Origin: Sulfurospirillum sp. UBA1314
GTDB lineage: Bacteria; Campylobacterota; Campylobacteria; Campylobacterales; Sulfurospirillaceae
Assembly (NCBI GenBank): GCA_002307095.1
Contig: DBTO01000289.1
Span: 1-9,892, forward strand
Length of the DNA stretch: 9,892 nucleotides
Reading direction: 5' to 3'
Part shown: positions 1-6,619 of the stretch, piece by piece
Layout of the letters: each line of letters starts with the position of its first letter
Position numbering within the stretch: position 1 is the stretch's first letter
Translations under genes and position numbers: made by a program
The notes under the pieces: model-generated
What the model saw: the letters and a program-made list of their open reading frames with translations, nothing else
What the model was told of the DNA's origin: nothing
The model's database searches: none

Positions 1-890
1 CTTTACCTGGTTCCATTGTGGATGCTGTCAGAGATGGTGCAACATTGTCTAATGGACAAGTGATTACGAAACAAGGGCTCTCTTCGGTTGTTTTACCTAC
101 AGGGTATGTTTACTTGGGCGAAGATCAAGGACGTTATATTGCTGCATCAAAATGCGGTGCTTTACAGATTGTCGATGCAAATAAAAAAGTACTTTTCACC
201 AAAGAGTGCAGTGTCTCTGTGGCGTCAGCTTCTTTGAAAAGTAATATTTTAGCCCTTGTCTTAGGTTCCAATGAATTGGTACTCATTGACATCAATGATG
301 GTAAAGATTTGATGCACCTTAAACAAGACAATGTCTATGTTTTAGATTCTCGTATCGCTGCGCCTTATTTCTTGGGTGATTTGATTGTTTTCCCTACCTT
401 GGACGGTAAATTAGTGATTGTCGATGCACAAAGCAAGAAACCAATTCGTGATGTTGTGGTTAGTAATGAGAAGTTTTTTGGCAATATCATCTACCTTCAA
501 ATCTTAGGTGATCGTTTGGTTGCTGCAACCAAGAGCAAAGTGGTTTCTATCAGTCCAAAATCGATCAGTTTCTTGGAAAAAGAGGTGAAAGATGTGATCG
601 TGCTTGAAAATCGCATTTTTGTCTTTACCAAAGACGGACGTGTGATTTTAGCCGATGCGGATCTTAGAGTACTTAAAGAGCGTAAATTTCCATTCGCCAC
701 GTTTGCTGGAACCATTTACGGTGATTTTATTTATATGATTGAAAAAGGTGGCTATGTGATCGCAACCGATCTTGACCTTGTTTCAACCAATGTGTATAAA
801 CTTCCTGATGAAATTGAGAGCCATCTCTTTACAACAGGTGACACGCTTTATTATAAAGATCACTTCTTTAAATTGAATCGTAAAAAATAG
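1..890 (+). CDS. Beta-propeller-like envelope protein, 5' end outside window
   Basis: The reading frame is open to the left edge; the first whole codon is at 3, so the GTG at 18 is not the true start and any signal peptide or lipobox lies upstream. The visible ~296 residues are a run of beta-strand-rich repeats of about 40 residues, in which hydrophobic strands end in turns such as GALQIVDANKK, NELVLIDINDGK, GKLVIVDAQSK and GRVILADADL. This pattern is typical of WD40/PQQ-like propellers. No catalytic motif is visible. The gene ends 21 nt before the next start, so the two are probably co-transcribed. From memory, Campylobacter jejuni has a putative lipoprotein gene (Cj0396c) beside a small unknown gene and coaX in the same order, which supports an envelope location. 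The function is unknown; a scaffold role is only a guess from the fold. Confidence 0.85.
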   Translation, partial: LPGSIVDAVRDGATLSNGQVITKQGLSSVVLPTGYVYLGEDQGRYIAASKCGALQIVDANKKVLFTKECSVSVASASLKSNILALVLGSNELVLIDINDGKDLMHLKQDNVYVLDSRIAAPYFLGDLIVFPTLDGKLVIVDAQSKKPIRDVVVSNEKFFGNIIYLQILGDRLVAATKSKVVSISPKSISFLEKEVKDVIVLENRIFVFTKDGRVILADADLRVLKERKFPFATFAGTIYGDFIYMIEKGGYVIATDLDLVSTNVYKLPDEIESHLFTTGDTLYYKDHFFKLNRKK

Positions 891-911
891 GAATGAGGGT
901 GTGCTGCCATT

Positions 912-1244
912 ATGAAAGAGATGTTAGAGCGTATTTGTCGCAAGCAGGTCGTTTTTACATCTCTTGACGTGGTGGATCCCAAAATTCTTCACACTCGCAA
1001 GAAACTCGCTATTTTTAGCGGAGTAGACCAAAAATCGTTTTACCATCTCATCTTTCGTATGGAACAAAAGAGTCGATTTTTGCGCAAACATGCACATGAA
1101 ATCGATGCACTTTGCAGCGCTTTAGCGTTACATGTAAAACACAATTATAAGTATAAACACCTGCTTTTAAATGCACCTTTGTGTTCAAAAGCAGCACTAC
1201 TTTTGGAAGAACAAGGTTGGAAAATTCATAATGATTTTATGTGA
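912..1244 (+). CDS. Conserved small basic protein of unknown function upstream of coaX
   Basis: This is a 110-residue Lys/Arg/His-rich protein with no signal peptide or membrane segment, so probably cytoplasmic. It appears mostly helical: the centre (FYHLIFRMEQKSRFLRKHAHEIDALCSALALHVKHN, read in two parts around residues 43-80) suggests amphipathic helices. I recognise no domain. ATG 912 is the first start after an in-frame TGA at 894. A GAGGG stretch at 895-899 is a possible but distant ribosome site, and ATG 921 with AAAGAG just before it is an alternative. The 3' end overlaps coaX by 14 nt, implying translational coupling. As I recall, C. jejuni has an uncharacterised gene (Cj0395c) in this position, so the linkage to coaX may be conserved. 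One TTACATGTAA copy lies inside and encodes part of LHVK. Confidence 0.8.
   Translation: MKEMLERICRKQVVFTSLDVVDPKILHTRKKLAIFSGVDQKSFYHLIFRMEQKSRFLRKHAHEIDALCSALALHVKHNYKYKHLLLNAPLCSKAALLLEEQGWKIHNDFM
1128..1137. repeat. TTACATGTAA palindrome, copy 1
   Basis: An exact copy in the 110-codon gene, read in frame TTA CAT GTA AAA (Leu-His-Val-Lys). Confidence 0.8.
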
Positions 1245-1854
1245 TATTGGAAATTCAAATGCCGATTTTTACCAAGATGGTAAAGTATGGACACTTTCTC
1301 ATAAGCAGTTTAAAGAATTTTCAACTAAAGAGAGTATTTATTATATTTGTGTGAATGACGCGCTCAAAAATTGGTTACAGGGCAAAAGTGATTTCATTGA
1401 TTTGGAGCCTTATTTTGAGTTTGACACGATTTACCAAGGTATGGGGATTGATCGTATTGCAGCGTGTTGCACGATTACGGATGGTATGATTGTAGACGCA
1501 GGTAGTGCCATAACGGTGGATATTATGTCGGGAGGAATGCATTTAGGTGGGTTTATTCTTCCGGGTCTTAGTGCCTATGAGAGGTGTTATGCTTCAATTT
1601 CACCACGCCTTAGTTTGCCGATTAATCCGAGCATTGCGTTAGATGCTTTGCCTCAAAAAACCAATGATGCGATCTCATATGGTGTTATTAAGTCGATTAT
1701 TATGCTTTTAGAGGTTACATGTAAAGATAAACGCATCTTCTTTTTGGGAGGAGATGGCAAATTTTTCTCTAAATTTTTCTCTAATGCGATTTTTGATCGA
1801 ACGCTTATTTTTAGAGGAATGCTTAAAACGATTAAAGAAGCACAATTAGAATAG
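1231..1854 (+). CDS. coaX: Type III pantothenate kinase
   Basis: The enzyme phosphorylates pantothenate with ATP, the first step of coenzyme A synthesis. It is a cytoplasmic member of the ASKHA kinase superfamily and usually acts as a dimer. The start at ATG 1231 gives a 207-residue protein, the usual size for short CoaX, and places the phosphate-binding motif DIGNSN at residues 5-10. The frame is open back to 1171, but the family N-terminus begins at MILCDIGN. Other landmarks are GMGIDR at 70-75 (pantothenate-site region), DAGSAITVD at 89-97 (second phosphate motif), GGFILPG at 106-112, and FLGGDGKF at 171-178 near the C-terminal subdomain. The start lies within the end of the preceding gene. 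GGAAAA at 1219-1224 is a plausible weak ribosome site. An exact 12-bp tandem duplication (KFFSKFFS) lies just after the GGDG motif. Confidence 0.96.
   Translation: MILCDIGNSNADFYQDGKVWTLSHKQFKEFSTKESIYYICVNDALKNWLQGKSDFIDLEPYFEFDTIYQGMGIDRIAACCTITDGMIVDAGSAITVDIMSGGMHLGGFILPGLSAYERCYASISPRLSLPINPSIALDALPQKTNDAISYGVIKSIIMLLEVTCKDKRIFFLGGDGKFFSKFFSNAIFDRTLIFRGMLKTIKEAQLE
1715..1724. repeat. TTACATGTAA palindrome, copy 2
   Basis: An exact copy in coaX. Unlike the other four it is read in another frame (GTT ACA TGT AAA, Val-Thr-Cys-Lys), which shows that the DNA word rather than the peptide is what recurs. Confidence 0.8.
1759..1782 (+). repeat. Exact 12-bp tandem duplication inside coaX
   Basis: AAATTTTTCTCT occurs twice head to tail (1759-1770 and 1771-1782) and encodes KFFS-KFFS at residues 177-184 of CoaX. 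The unit is a multiple of three, so the frame is preserved. It is A/T-rich and could have arisen by replication slippage. Confidence 0.9.
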
Positions 1855-1981
1855 GCTTCTTGTAAAACCAAAAGAAGTCTTCTGCCTCATCAGAGGCAAG
1901 CTTTAGCGCCACAGCGGCTGAGCGCAGATTTCTAGGCTTTGCTAAAAACCGTGGTAAAAATAGAATAGTAAAGGGAATAAA
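1853..1981 (+). other. Hairpin-rich intergenic segment between coaX and hisG
   Basis: No convincing gene lies in these bases, but several stems do. (1) AGGCTTCTT at 1853-1861 pairs with AAGAAGTCT at 1872-1880 (9 bp with one G-U), starting at the coaX stop codon. (2) TGCCTC at 1883-1888 pairs with GAGGCA at 1893-1898 around an ATCA loop. (3) TTTAGC at 1902-1907 pairs with GCTAAA at 1941-1946, enclosing an inner GCGC...GCGC stem (1906-1909/1922-1925) with CAG/CTG inside it. None is followed by a good T-tract, so a standard intrinsic terminator is doubtful. The segment is visibly richer in G+C than its flanks. hisG has AGGGA at 1972-1976 as a well-placed ribosome site. The segment may be a leader or processing element, or a copy of a dispersed intergenic repeat. 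Confidence 0.5.
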
Positions 1982-2602
1982 ATGTTAACAGTAGCATTGC
2001 CAAAGGGTAGAATTGCCGAAGAGACATTAGAAATTTTTGAAAAAATCTTTGGAACAGCGTTTCGCTTTGATGATCGTAAATTGATTTTAGAAGCTGATGG
2101 ATTTCGATTTTTATTGGTACGCAATCAAGATGTTCCTGCGTATGTTTTGCACCAGTCGGCAGATATTGGTGTCGTAGGTTTGGATGTTTTGGAAGAGAAA
2201 GATGAAGATCTTCTTCGGCTGTTGGATCTTGGCATTGGTAAGTGTAAAGTCTGCGTAGGAATCCAAGAGGGTAAAGAGATCGATTACAGTGCCCCTGAAC
2301 TGAAAGTTGCTACGAAGATGACCAATATTGCACAAAAGTATTTTTCAAAAAAAGCGATGCCTGTGAATATTATTAAACTCTATGGCTCGATTGAATTAGC
2401 CCCACTTGTAGGGCTTTCCGATGTGATTGTGGATATTGTTGAAACGGGTAGCACCATGAAGCAAAATGGGCTTAAAGTAGTCGAAACTATTTTAGATTCT
2501 TCTGCATATCTCATTGCGAATAAAAACAGTTTTATTGAGAAAAAAGAGGAAATTACCTCATTGTATTACAAGATTAACGAAGTGATTCATCACAGTTGCT
2601 AA
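1982..2602 (+). CDS. hisG: ATP phosphoribosyltransferase, short-form catalytic subunit
   Basis: This enzyme catalyses the first step of histidine synthesis: ATP + PRPP to phosphoribosyl-ATP, in the cytoplasm. At 206 residues it is the short HisG form. It lacks the C-terminal regulatory domain (about 290-300 residues in the long form) and is known in that family to require HisZ, which is not in this window. Landmarks are LPKGRI at 6-11, ADIGVVGLDVL at 60-70, and the PRPP-binding signature DIVETGSTMKQNGL at 151-164. AGGGA at 1972-1976, five nt before ATG 1982, is a clear ribosome site. The gene follows coaX after 127 bp on the same strand, and whether it shares that transcript is uncertain. No other his gene is adjacent, so the pathway genes are scattered here. 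Its stop codon sits in the stem of the convergent terminator-like hairpin. Confidence 0.97.
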   Translation: MLTVALPKGRIAEETLEIFEKIFGTAFRFDDRKLILEADGFRFLLVRNQDVPAYVLHQSADIGVVGLDVLEEKDEDLLRLLDLGIGKCKVCVGIQEGKEIDYSAPELKVATKMTNIAQKYFSKKAMPVNIIKLYGSIELAPLVGLSDVIVDIVETGSTMKQNGLKVVETILDSSAYLIANKNSFIEKKEEITSLYYKINEVIHHSC

Positions 2603-2630
2603 TCCCTAAAGATTAGCAACTTTAGCTATT
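2594..2630 (+). terminator. Terminator-like hairpin shared by convergent hisG and receiver gene
   Basis: AGTTGCTAATC at 2594-2604 pairs perfectly with GATTAGCAACT at 2611-2621 (11 bp) around a 6-nt loop. On the + strand it is followed by TTTAGCTATTTT, an interrupted U-rich tail, so it can serve as an intrinsic terminator for hisG. On the minus strand no T-tract follows the stem, so it is a weaker terminator for the receiver gene. Both stop codons (hisG TAA 2600-2602; receiver TAG at 2606-2608 on the complement) lie within the hairpin. Confidence 0.75.
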
Positions 2631-2983
2631 TTACTGCTTAAGTCATGCTCTCGAATCGGTTTGACTAAAAAATCAAATGCACCATGTTCAAAAGCTTCGT
2701 GTTTGCGTGTCTCATCGGTTGTTAAAACAATGACAGGAAGCTTTTTAAATTCATCCATGGATTGAATATGGGTGAGAAATTCAATACCATCCATAACGGG
2801 CATTTTAATGTCAAGTAATACCAATTCGATATCCCCTTGCGTTTTGAGCAAATTAATCGCATCCAATCCATTGGTTGCTTCAAGAATGACCCCAACATGG
2901 GGATTTTTACGCAACATGGAGCTAATCAACTTGAGATTGATGAAATCGTCATCGACGGCTAGAATTTTTAACTGTTTTTCCAT
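2606..2983 (-). CDS. Stand-alone CheY-like response regulator receiver
   Basis: The 125-residue protein is a single receiver domain with no output domain. All key residues are present: acidic cluster D11-D12-D13, phospho-acceptor D58 in VLLDIKMP, switch Thr in LTT at 88-89, and K108 in FLVKPI. Such proteins accept phosphate from a histidine kinase or an HPt and act by binding a partner protein, as CheY and Spo0F do. It is the last gene of a four-gene minus-strand group. Its ATG is 10 nt after the hybrid kinase stop, with AAAGG seven nt upstream, so the kinase is the obvious phosphodonor. It could be the soluble output of the relay, a shuttle to an unseen regulator, or a phosphate sink. Nothing in the sequence points specifically to the flagellar motor, so I do not call it cheY. 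Confidence 0.95.
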   Translation of the reverse strand: MEKQLKILAVDDDFINLKLISSMLRKNPHVGVILEATNGLDAINLLKTQGDIELVLLDIKMPVMDGIEFLTHIQSMDEFKKLPVIVLTTDETRKHEAFEHGAFDFLVKPIREHDLSSKIAKVANL

Positions 2984-2993
2984 TGGTTAGCCT

Positions 2994-5900
2994 TTAGTGT
3001 ATAAACGTATGAATCAGGGTCTCTAGTTCTTTTTTACTAATTTGGTTTGGTAAAATAGCATCAAAGGCAACAGGATTGTCTTGGTTTTTATCTTTAGGAT
3101 CTACAAACATAATCGTATTGATTTTTCCAGCGTTTTGCAGCTGTGCAATGGATTCAATCCATTCTAAAAAGGTTTGTGTATCATCTAAAAGCATCTCTTT
3201 ATCAAACAGTATGACACTACAGTGCTTAGATTCAATTTTTTGTCTGAAATCTTTGTAGGAGGTTGCCGCTTCAACATGTTCACACATTTTAGCTAAGACA
3301 CTTGTAAAGATTTTTGTTTCAATAGGACTTTTTTTGAGCACAAGCACGTCCAAAAGTTCCAATTTCGGTGCTATTGGTGTATCATTCTGAACCAAAGGCT
3401 CTTGGCTAGCTTCAGATAGCGTGGAAATGGTAACTTCAATACGAGGCTCAATTTTTTGCTCTTGTTCAGGTTCTTTAACACTCGGTTGTGCTTCAACAAC
3501 ATTTTCTTGCGCTGAATAATCGATCTTGTCTTGAATGAAAAGATTGAGAATACTGATGATACTCTCTTTTTTAATCGGTTTCGTGATGTACTCGTCCAAG
3601 CCTTCTTTCATAAAGCGTTCGCGATCTCCCTTAAGTGCATTGGCGGTAATGGCAACAATAGGCGTATGGTCGAGGTGATTTTTCTCTTCGTACTCTAAAA
3701 TCTTATGCGTTGCTTCAATGCCATCCATAATAGGCATTGCAATATCCATAAAGATCATATCAAAATTTTCATTGCGTCTACGCTCTAAGGCTTGAAGTCC
3801 ATTAGGAACAATCGTGATGTTTAAGCCTAAATCTTCGAGGGTTCTACGAATTAGTTTTTGGTTAATCTCATTGTCTTCAGCGACCAAGACATTGGCTCTA
3901 AATTTCTTACCAAAGGTTGCTTTTTGAACCGGTTGTGGCGCAATACGATCTTCTTTAGCCGGTAAAAATTCACGTTTTGCCTCTAAAGCCTTAACGAGTT
4001 TTGAGACATTGATAGGCTCGTAAATTGGGGTGATGTATTTGGTATTGTATTCGTTATATTTGGATTGTTGTGAAGATTTGAAGATCAAAATAATCGGTAA
4101 TTTGATCTTTTTATACTCTTCGAGCTCCTCTTTGGTGAGGTTGTTATAATCGGCAACAATAATGTTACTTCCCGCTTTAAAGATCAGATTTTTAAGTGCA
4201 GGAAAATCGGTATAGTATTTGGCGTGTGAACCAAAATAGGTAAAGTAGTCATACATAAATTCAGTGTGGGCTTTGGCACTGTTCAGTGGTGCATACAGCG
4301 CACAGTTAAAGTCGCTAAAATGATCTTTATAATCCGTGCCGCTTGCCGTTGATTCCAAAAGATCCAGTGCAAAGAAGAAGCGACTGCCTTTGCCTTCTTC
4401 ACTTTCCACTTCCAAACGGCTTCCCATGAGCGCAATGTATTTCGAAGAGATCGTAAGACCAAGTCCTGTTCCTCCAAATTTACGTGTAATGGTTGAATCT
4501 GCTTGGTTAAAGGCATCAAAAATACCCTCAATTTTATCCTGATGAATACCAATACCGGAGTCTTGAACGCTAAAGAGCACACGTGCTTTATCCAAAGGAG
4601 CATTACTTAAGCGTTTAATTTCAACGGTGATTTGACCGTTATTAGGGGTAAATTTAACCGCATTACTCATAAGGTTAATCAAAACCTCTTTGATCTTAAC
4701 CGCATCACCTTTGAGATAATTGTGCAGGCTTGGGTCAATGTATAAAGAGAGCTGAACATTTTTCTCAGCCGCTTTTGGTCCATACACTTCAACCGCATTT
4801 TCAAATTCATCGATAGGGGAGAAGAGAATTTCATCAATCTCAATTTTGTTACTTTCCACTTTGGAAAGATCCAAGATGTTATTAATAATCGCCAAAAGGT
4901 TTTCAGAACTTTTTTCAATAACATCTACAAATTCGCGCTTCTCTTCATCTAAATCAGAGTTTCTAAGCAGTTCGGTAAATCCGATAATGCCATTGAGCGG
5001 TGTTCTGATTTCATGGCTCATATTGGCTAAGAAGATACTTTTTGCAGCGCTGGCTTCTTCCGCGTTTTGTTTCTCTTTGGCAATGTTTTCAATTGCCTTA
5101 TCGATAATGCCGTACGCGACATTCATACCCTCAGCCGTATTGAAATCGACTTTTTGTTTGGTATCGGCGAGCTCTTCCACGCGTGTAAAGATGTTTTCAA
5201 GTCCTTGAACGTTCTTTCTAAATTGACCTGAGAGTCCAAGTCCTAGGAACATAAGGACAATGGAAATAATCCATGTGAGCCCTGCACCAATAAGTTGTCC
5301 TATATTTTGGTTATCGTAGTTTTGCTCTTGTGCATTTAAGGAGGCTTTAATGATCTGTGCCGATTTATCCAAGACATCAATTTTTTTCGTTAAAAGTCCA
5401 AACCAAAGGGTCGGATCAATCAAATACTCACCCGTTTGTGCTGCAGAGATAAGCTCCGCCTTCACTTGGGTGATCTCCTCTTCCAGTTTGACATTCTCAG
5501 GAAGTTTATAAAGATTTTCGATTTGAGATCGTGTGCCAGCATCGTTAATGGTGGTATGATCAAAAATATTTGAAACACTAAAAATGGTGATCCACGTTTC
5601 AAGATCTTTCGGACTAAACGGAACATATTGGCTCAAAATTTTAGAGACAAACCCACGCTCTTGTCCTACATATTCGATATTTTTATACGCAGAAACGAGC
5701 GAATAGGTGAGGTTGGAAATATTGGAATTGGTGTTAATGGTACCAATTGTTTCAAGCTCTTTCAACAGCTGTGTGTTGATTTGACTGTAGTATTCAAAGA
5801 ACATTTTATTAAAGTCAACATTAAAGGTATCAACTGCTTGTCTCATCTCACTAATTTTATTAATATAAAGGATTGTATTTCGAATATTGGGTGTGATTTC

Positions 5901-6203
5901 ATGGGTTTGGTAAAAATCATGAAACTCTTTAATCACGCGATTGCCATTGGCGCGTTGTTCTTGAAGTGCCTCTTTGGCAATACTTCCTTGACTGGAAAGG
6001 TACGAAGCACTCAGACCCCTCTCTTTTGCAAGTTCAATGGAGAGTGAGCTTAAAACTTTGGTACTTTCGATCTTATTTTTCAGTGTGAGCGTTGTGTCAA
6101 ATTGACCGTACGATAAAAAGAGAAAATAACTGGAAAAGACGAAAAGAATAATCAAAGGGTATTGGCTGATAAGTCGTAACGTATGCTGCGTCGTTAATTT
6201 CAT
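2994..6203 (-). CDS. NIT-domain hybrid sensor histidine kinase with one active and two degenerate receivers
   Basis: This is a 1069-residue inner-membrane kinase. A first membrane helix at about 15-32 is followed by a periplasmic all-helical region (about 40-295) carrying ERGLSASYLSS at 61-71 and a second QERGF at 181-185. These are hallmarks of the NIT (nitrate/nitrite-sensing) family, although its ligand cannot be read from sequence. A second membrane helix lies at about 302-325, then a HAMP-like/coiled-coil linker to about 385. The core has H397 in ANMSHEIRTPLNG, an N-box with N514, DSGIGI at 548-553 and GGTGLGL at 577-583. Residues about 631-745 form a receiver-like fold lacking the acidic pair and the KP lysine. 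Residues 769-892 are a canonical receiver (E776/D777, D820, T853, K875). An acidic linker leads to a second degenerate receiver, 951-1069. No HPt is attached. AAAGGA lies eight nt before ATG 6203. It is transcribed between the TPR-like gene and the lone receiver. Confidence 0.94.
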   Translation of the reverse strand: MKLTTQHTLRLISQYPLIILFVFSSYFLFLSYGQFDTTLTLKNKIESTKVLSSLSIELAKERGLSASYLSSQGSIAKEALQEQRANGNRVIKEFHDFYQTHEITPNIRNTILYINKISEMRQAVDTFNVDFNKMFFEYYSQINTQLLKELETIGTINTNSNISNLTYSLVSAYKNIEYVGQERGFVSKILSQYVPFSPKDLETWITIFSVSNIFDHTTINDAGTRSQIENLYKLPENVKLEEEITQVKAELISAAQTGEYLIDPTLWFGLLTKKIDVLDKSAQIIKASLNAQEQNYDNQNIGQLIGAGLTWIISIVLMFLGLGLSGQFRKNVQGLENIFTRVEELADTKQKVDFNTAEGMNVAYGIIDKAIENIAKEKQNAEEASAAKSIFLANMSHEIRTPLNGIIGFTELLRNSDLDEEKREFVDVIEKSSENLLAIINNILDLSKVESNKIEIDEILFSPIDEFENAVEVYGPKAAEKNVQLSLYIDPSLHNYLKGDAVKIKEVLINLMSNAVKFTPNNGQITVEIKRLSNAPLDKARVLFSVQDSGIGIHQDKIEGIFDAFNQADSTITRKFGGTGLGLTISSKYIALMGSRLEVESEEGKGSRFFFALDLLESTASGTDYKDHFSDFNCALYAPLNSAKAHTEFMYDYFTYFGSHAKYYTDFPALKNLIFKAGSNIIVADYNNLTKEELEEYKKIKLPIILIFKSSQQSKYNEYNTKYITPIYEPINVSKLVKALEAKREFLPAKEDRIAPQPVQKATFGKKFRANVLVAEDNEINQKLIRRTLEDLGLNITIVPNGLQALERRRNENFDMIFMDIAMPIMDGIEATHKILEYEEKNHLDHTPIVAITANALKGDRERFMKEGLDEYITKPIKKESIISILNLFIQDKIDYSAQENVVEAQPSVKEPEQEQKIEPRIEVTISTLSEASQEPLVQNDTPIAPKLELLDVLVLKKSPIETKIFTSVLAKMCEHVEAATSYKDFRQKIESKHCSVILFDKEMLLDDTQTFLEWIESIAQLQNAGKINTIMFVDPKDKNQDNPVAFDAILPNQISKKELETLIHTFIH

Positions 6204-6220
6204 GGTCGGTGTCCTTTATA

Positions 6221-6619
6221 TTAACTGTTTAATAGTATGTTGTAAGCAGAGGCAATCTCTTTACATATAACGCTCTCTTTGGCTCCTTGATTGAGGAGTA
6301 AAACAGCATCATCATGCTTCACTTTATTTTTAAGATAGGCTTCGGCAAGGTAACATTTTGCCTTGATATTGCCTTTCATCACCGCTTGTTCTAAGTAGGG
6401 AATCGCAAGGGAAGCACTCGCTTCCATGCCTTCGCCATACAGATACATTTTACCAAGGTAAAAATAACCTTGAATGGCATTTTCTTTTTTGATAGAGAGT
6501 TCAAATAACTCTTTTGCTTGGGCATAATTGCCCGCTTTATAGGCTAAAGTTGCATCACGAAAATGATCGGCAAACAGAGGCATTAATAGGAGTGAAAATA
6601 GGAGTAAACAGAGTTTCAT
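6221..6619 (-). CDS. Secreted Sel1/TPR-repeat small protein
   Basis: This 132-residue protein starts with a short classical signal peptide (about residues 1-17, MKL then a leucine-rich core, probable cleavage after LFA before DHF), so the mature part should be periplasmic. There is no lipobox cysteine at the cleavage site. The mature chain is helical repeats: a TPR-like unit at about 20-47 (AYKAGNYAQAKELFELSI), a Sel1-like unit at 51-84 with YLGKMYLYGEG, and another at about 85-115 with YLAEAYL. Such repeats bind other proteins. Its ATG overlaps the preceding gene's stop as ATGA (6616-6619), with AAGGAG eight nt upstream, and the kinase gene begins 17 nt after its stop. A periplasmic repeat protein fused translationally into a sensor operon may contact the kinase's periplasmic NIT domain, but that is inference. 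Confidence 0.88.
   Translation of the reverse strand: MKLCLLLFSLLLMPLFADHFRDATLAYKAGNYAQAKELFELSIKKENAIQGYFYLGKMYLYGEGMEASASLAIPYLEQAVMKGNIKAKCYLAEAYLKNKVKHDDAVLLLNQGAKESVICKEIASAYNILLNS

Noticed and set aside
18..890. GTG at 18 as the start of the first gene
   Set aside because: The frame is open to the left edge with sensible codons, there is no ribosome site before the GTG, and a propeller repeat protein would be missing its export signal.
1939..1966. TTGCTA - 16 nt - TAGAAT as a promoter for hisG
   Set aside because: The match is fair, but transcription would start about 7 nt later, at about 1973, cutting off the AGGGA ribosome site at 1972-1976. I therefore do not list it as a feature.
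1855..1981. A minus-strand open stretch encoding a protein-like peptide in the coaX-hisG gap
   Set aside because: It has no start codon with a ribosome site, runs into coaX antisense and is better explained as the complement of a hairpin-rich element.
2606..2983. Calling the lone receiver cheY
   Set aside because: All receiver residues are present, but nothing distinguishes a flagellar-motor CheY, and its operon partner is a hybrid kinase rather than CheA or other chemotaxis genes.
3273..3280. AACATGTT palindrome in the kinase gene as a degenerate TTACATGTAA copy
   Set aside because: Only the six central bases ACATGT agree; this is within chance for a short AT-rich word.
4283..5208. Several 80-120 codon open frames on both strands inside the kinase gene
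   Set aside because: They overlap conserved kinase motifs in the main frame, lack ribosome sites and have low-complexity Ser/Leu/Lys composition expected from shadow frames.
2994..6203. Reading the membrane NIT protein as a methyl-accepting chemotaxis receptor
   Set aside because: NIT domains also occur in chemoreceptors, but here the H-box, N-box and G-boxes of a histidine kinase plus receivers follow, and no MCP signalling hairpin is present.
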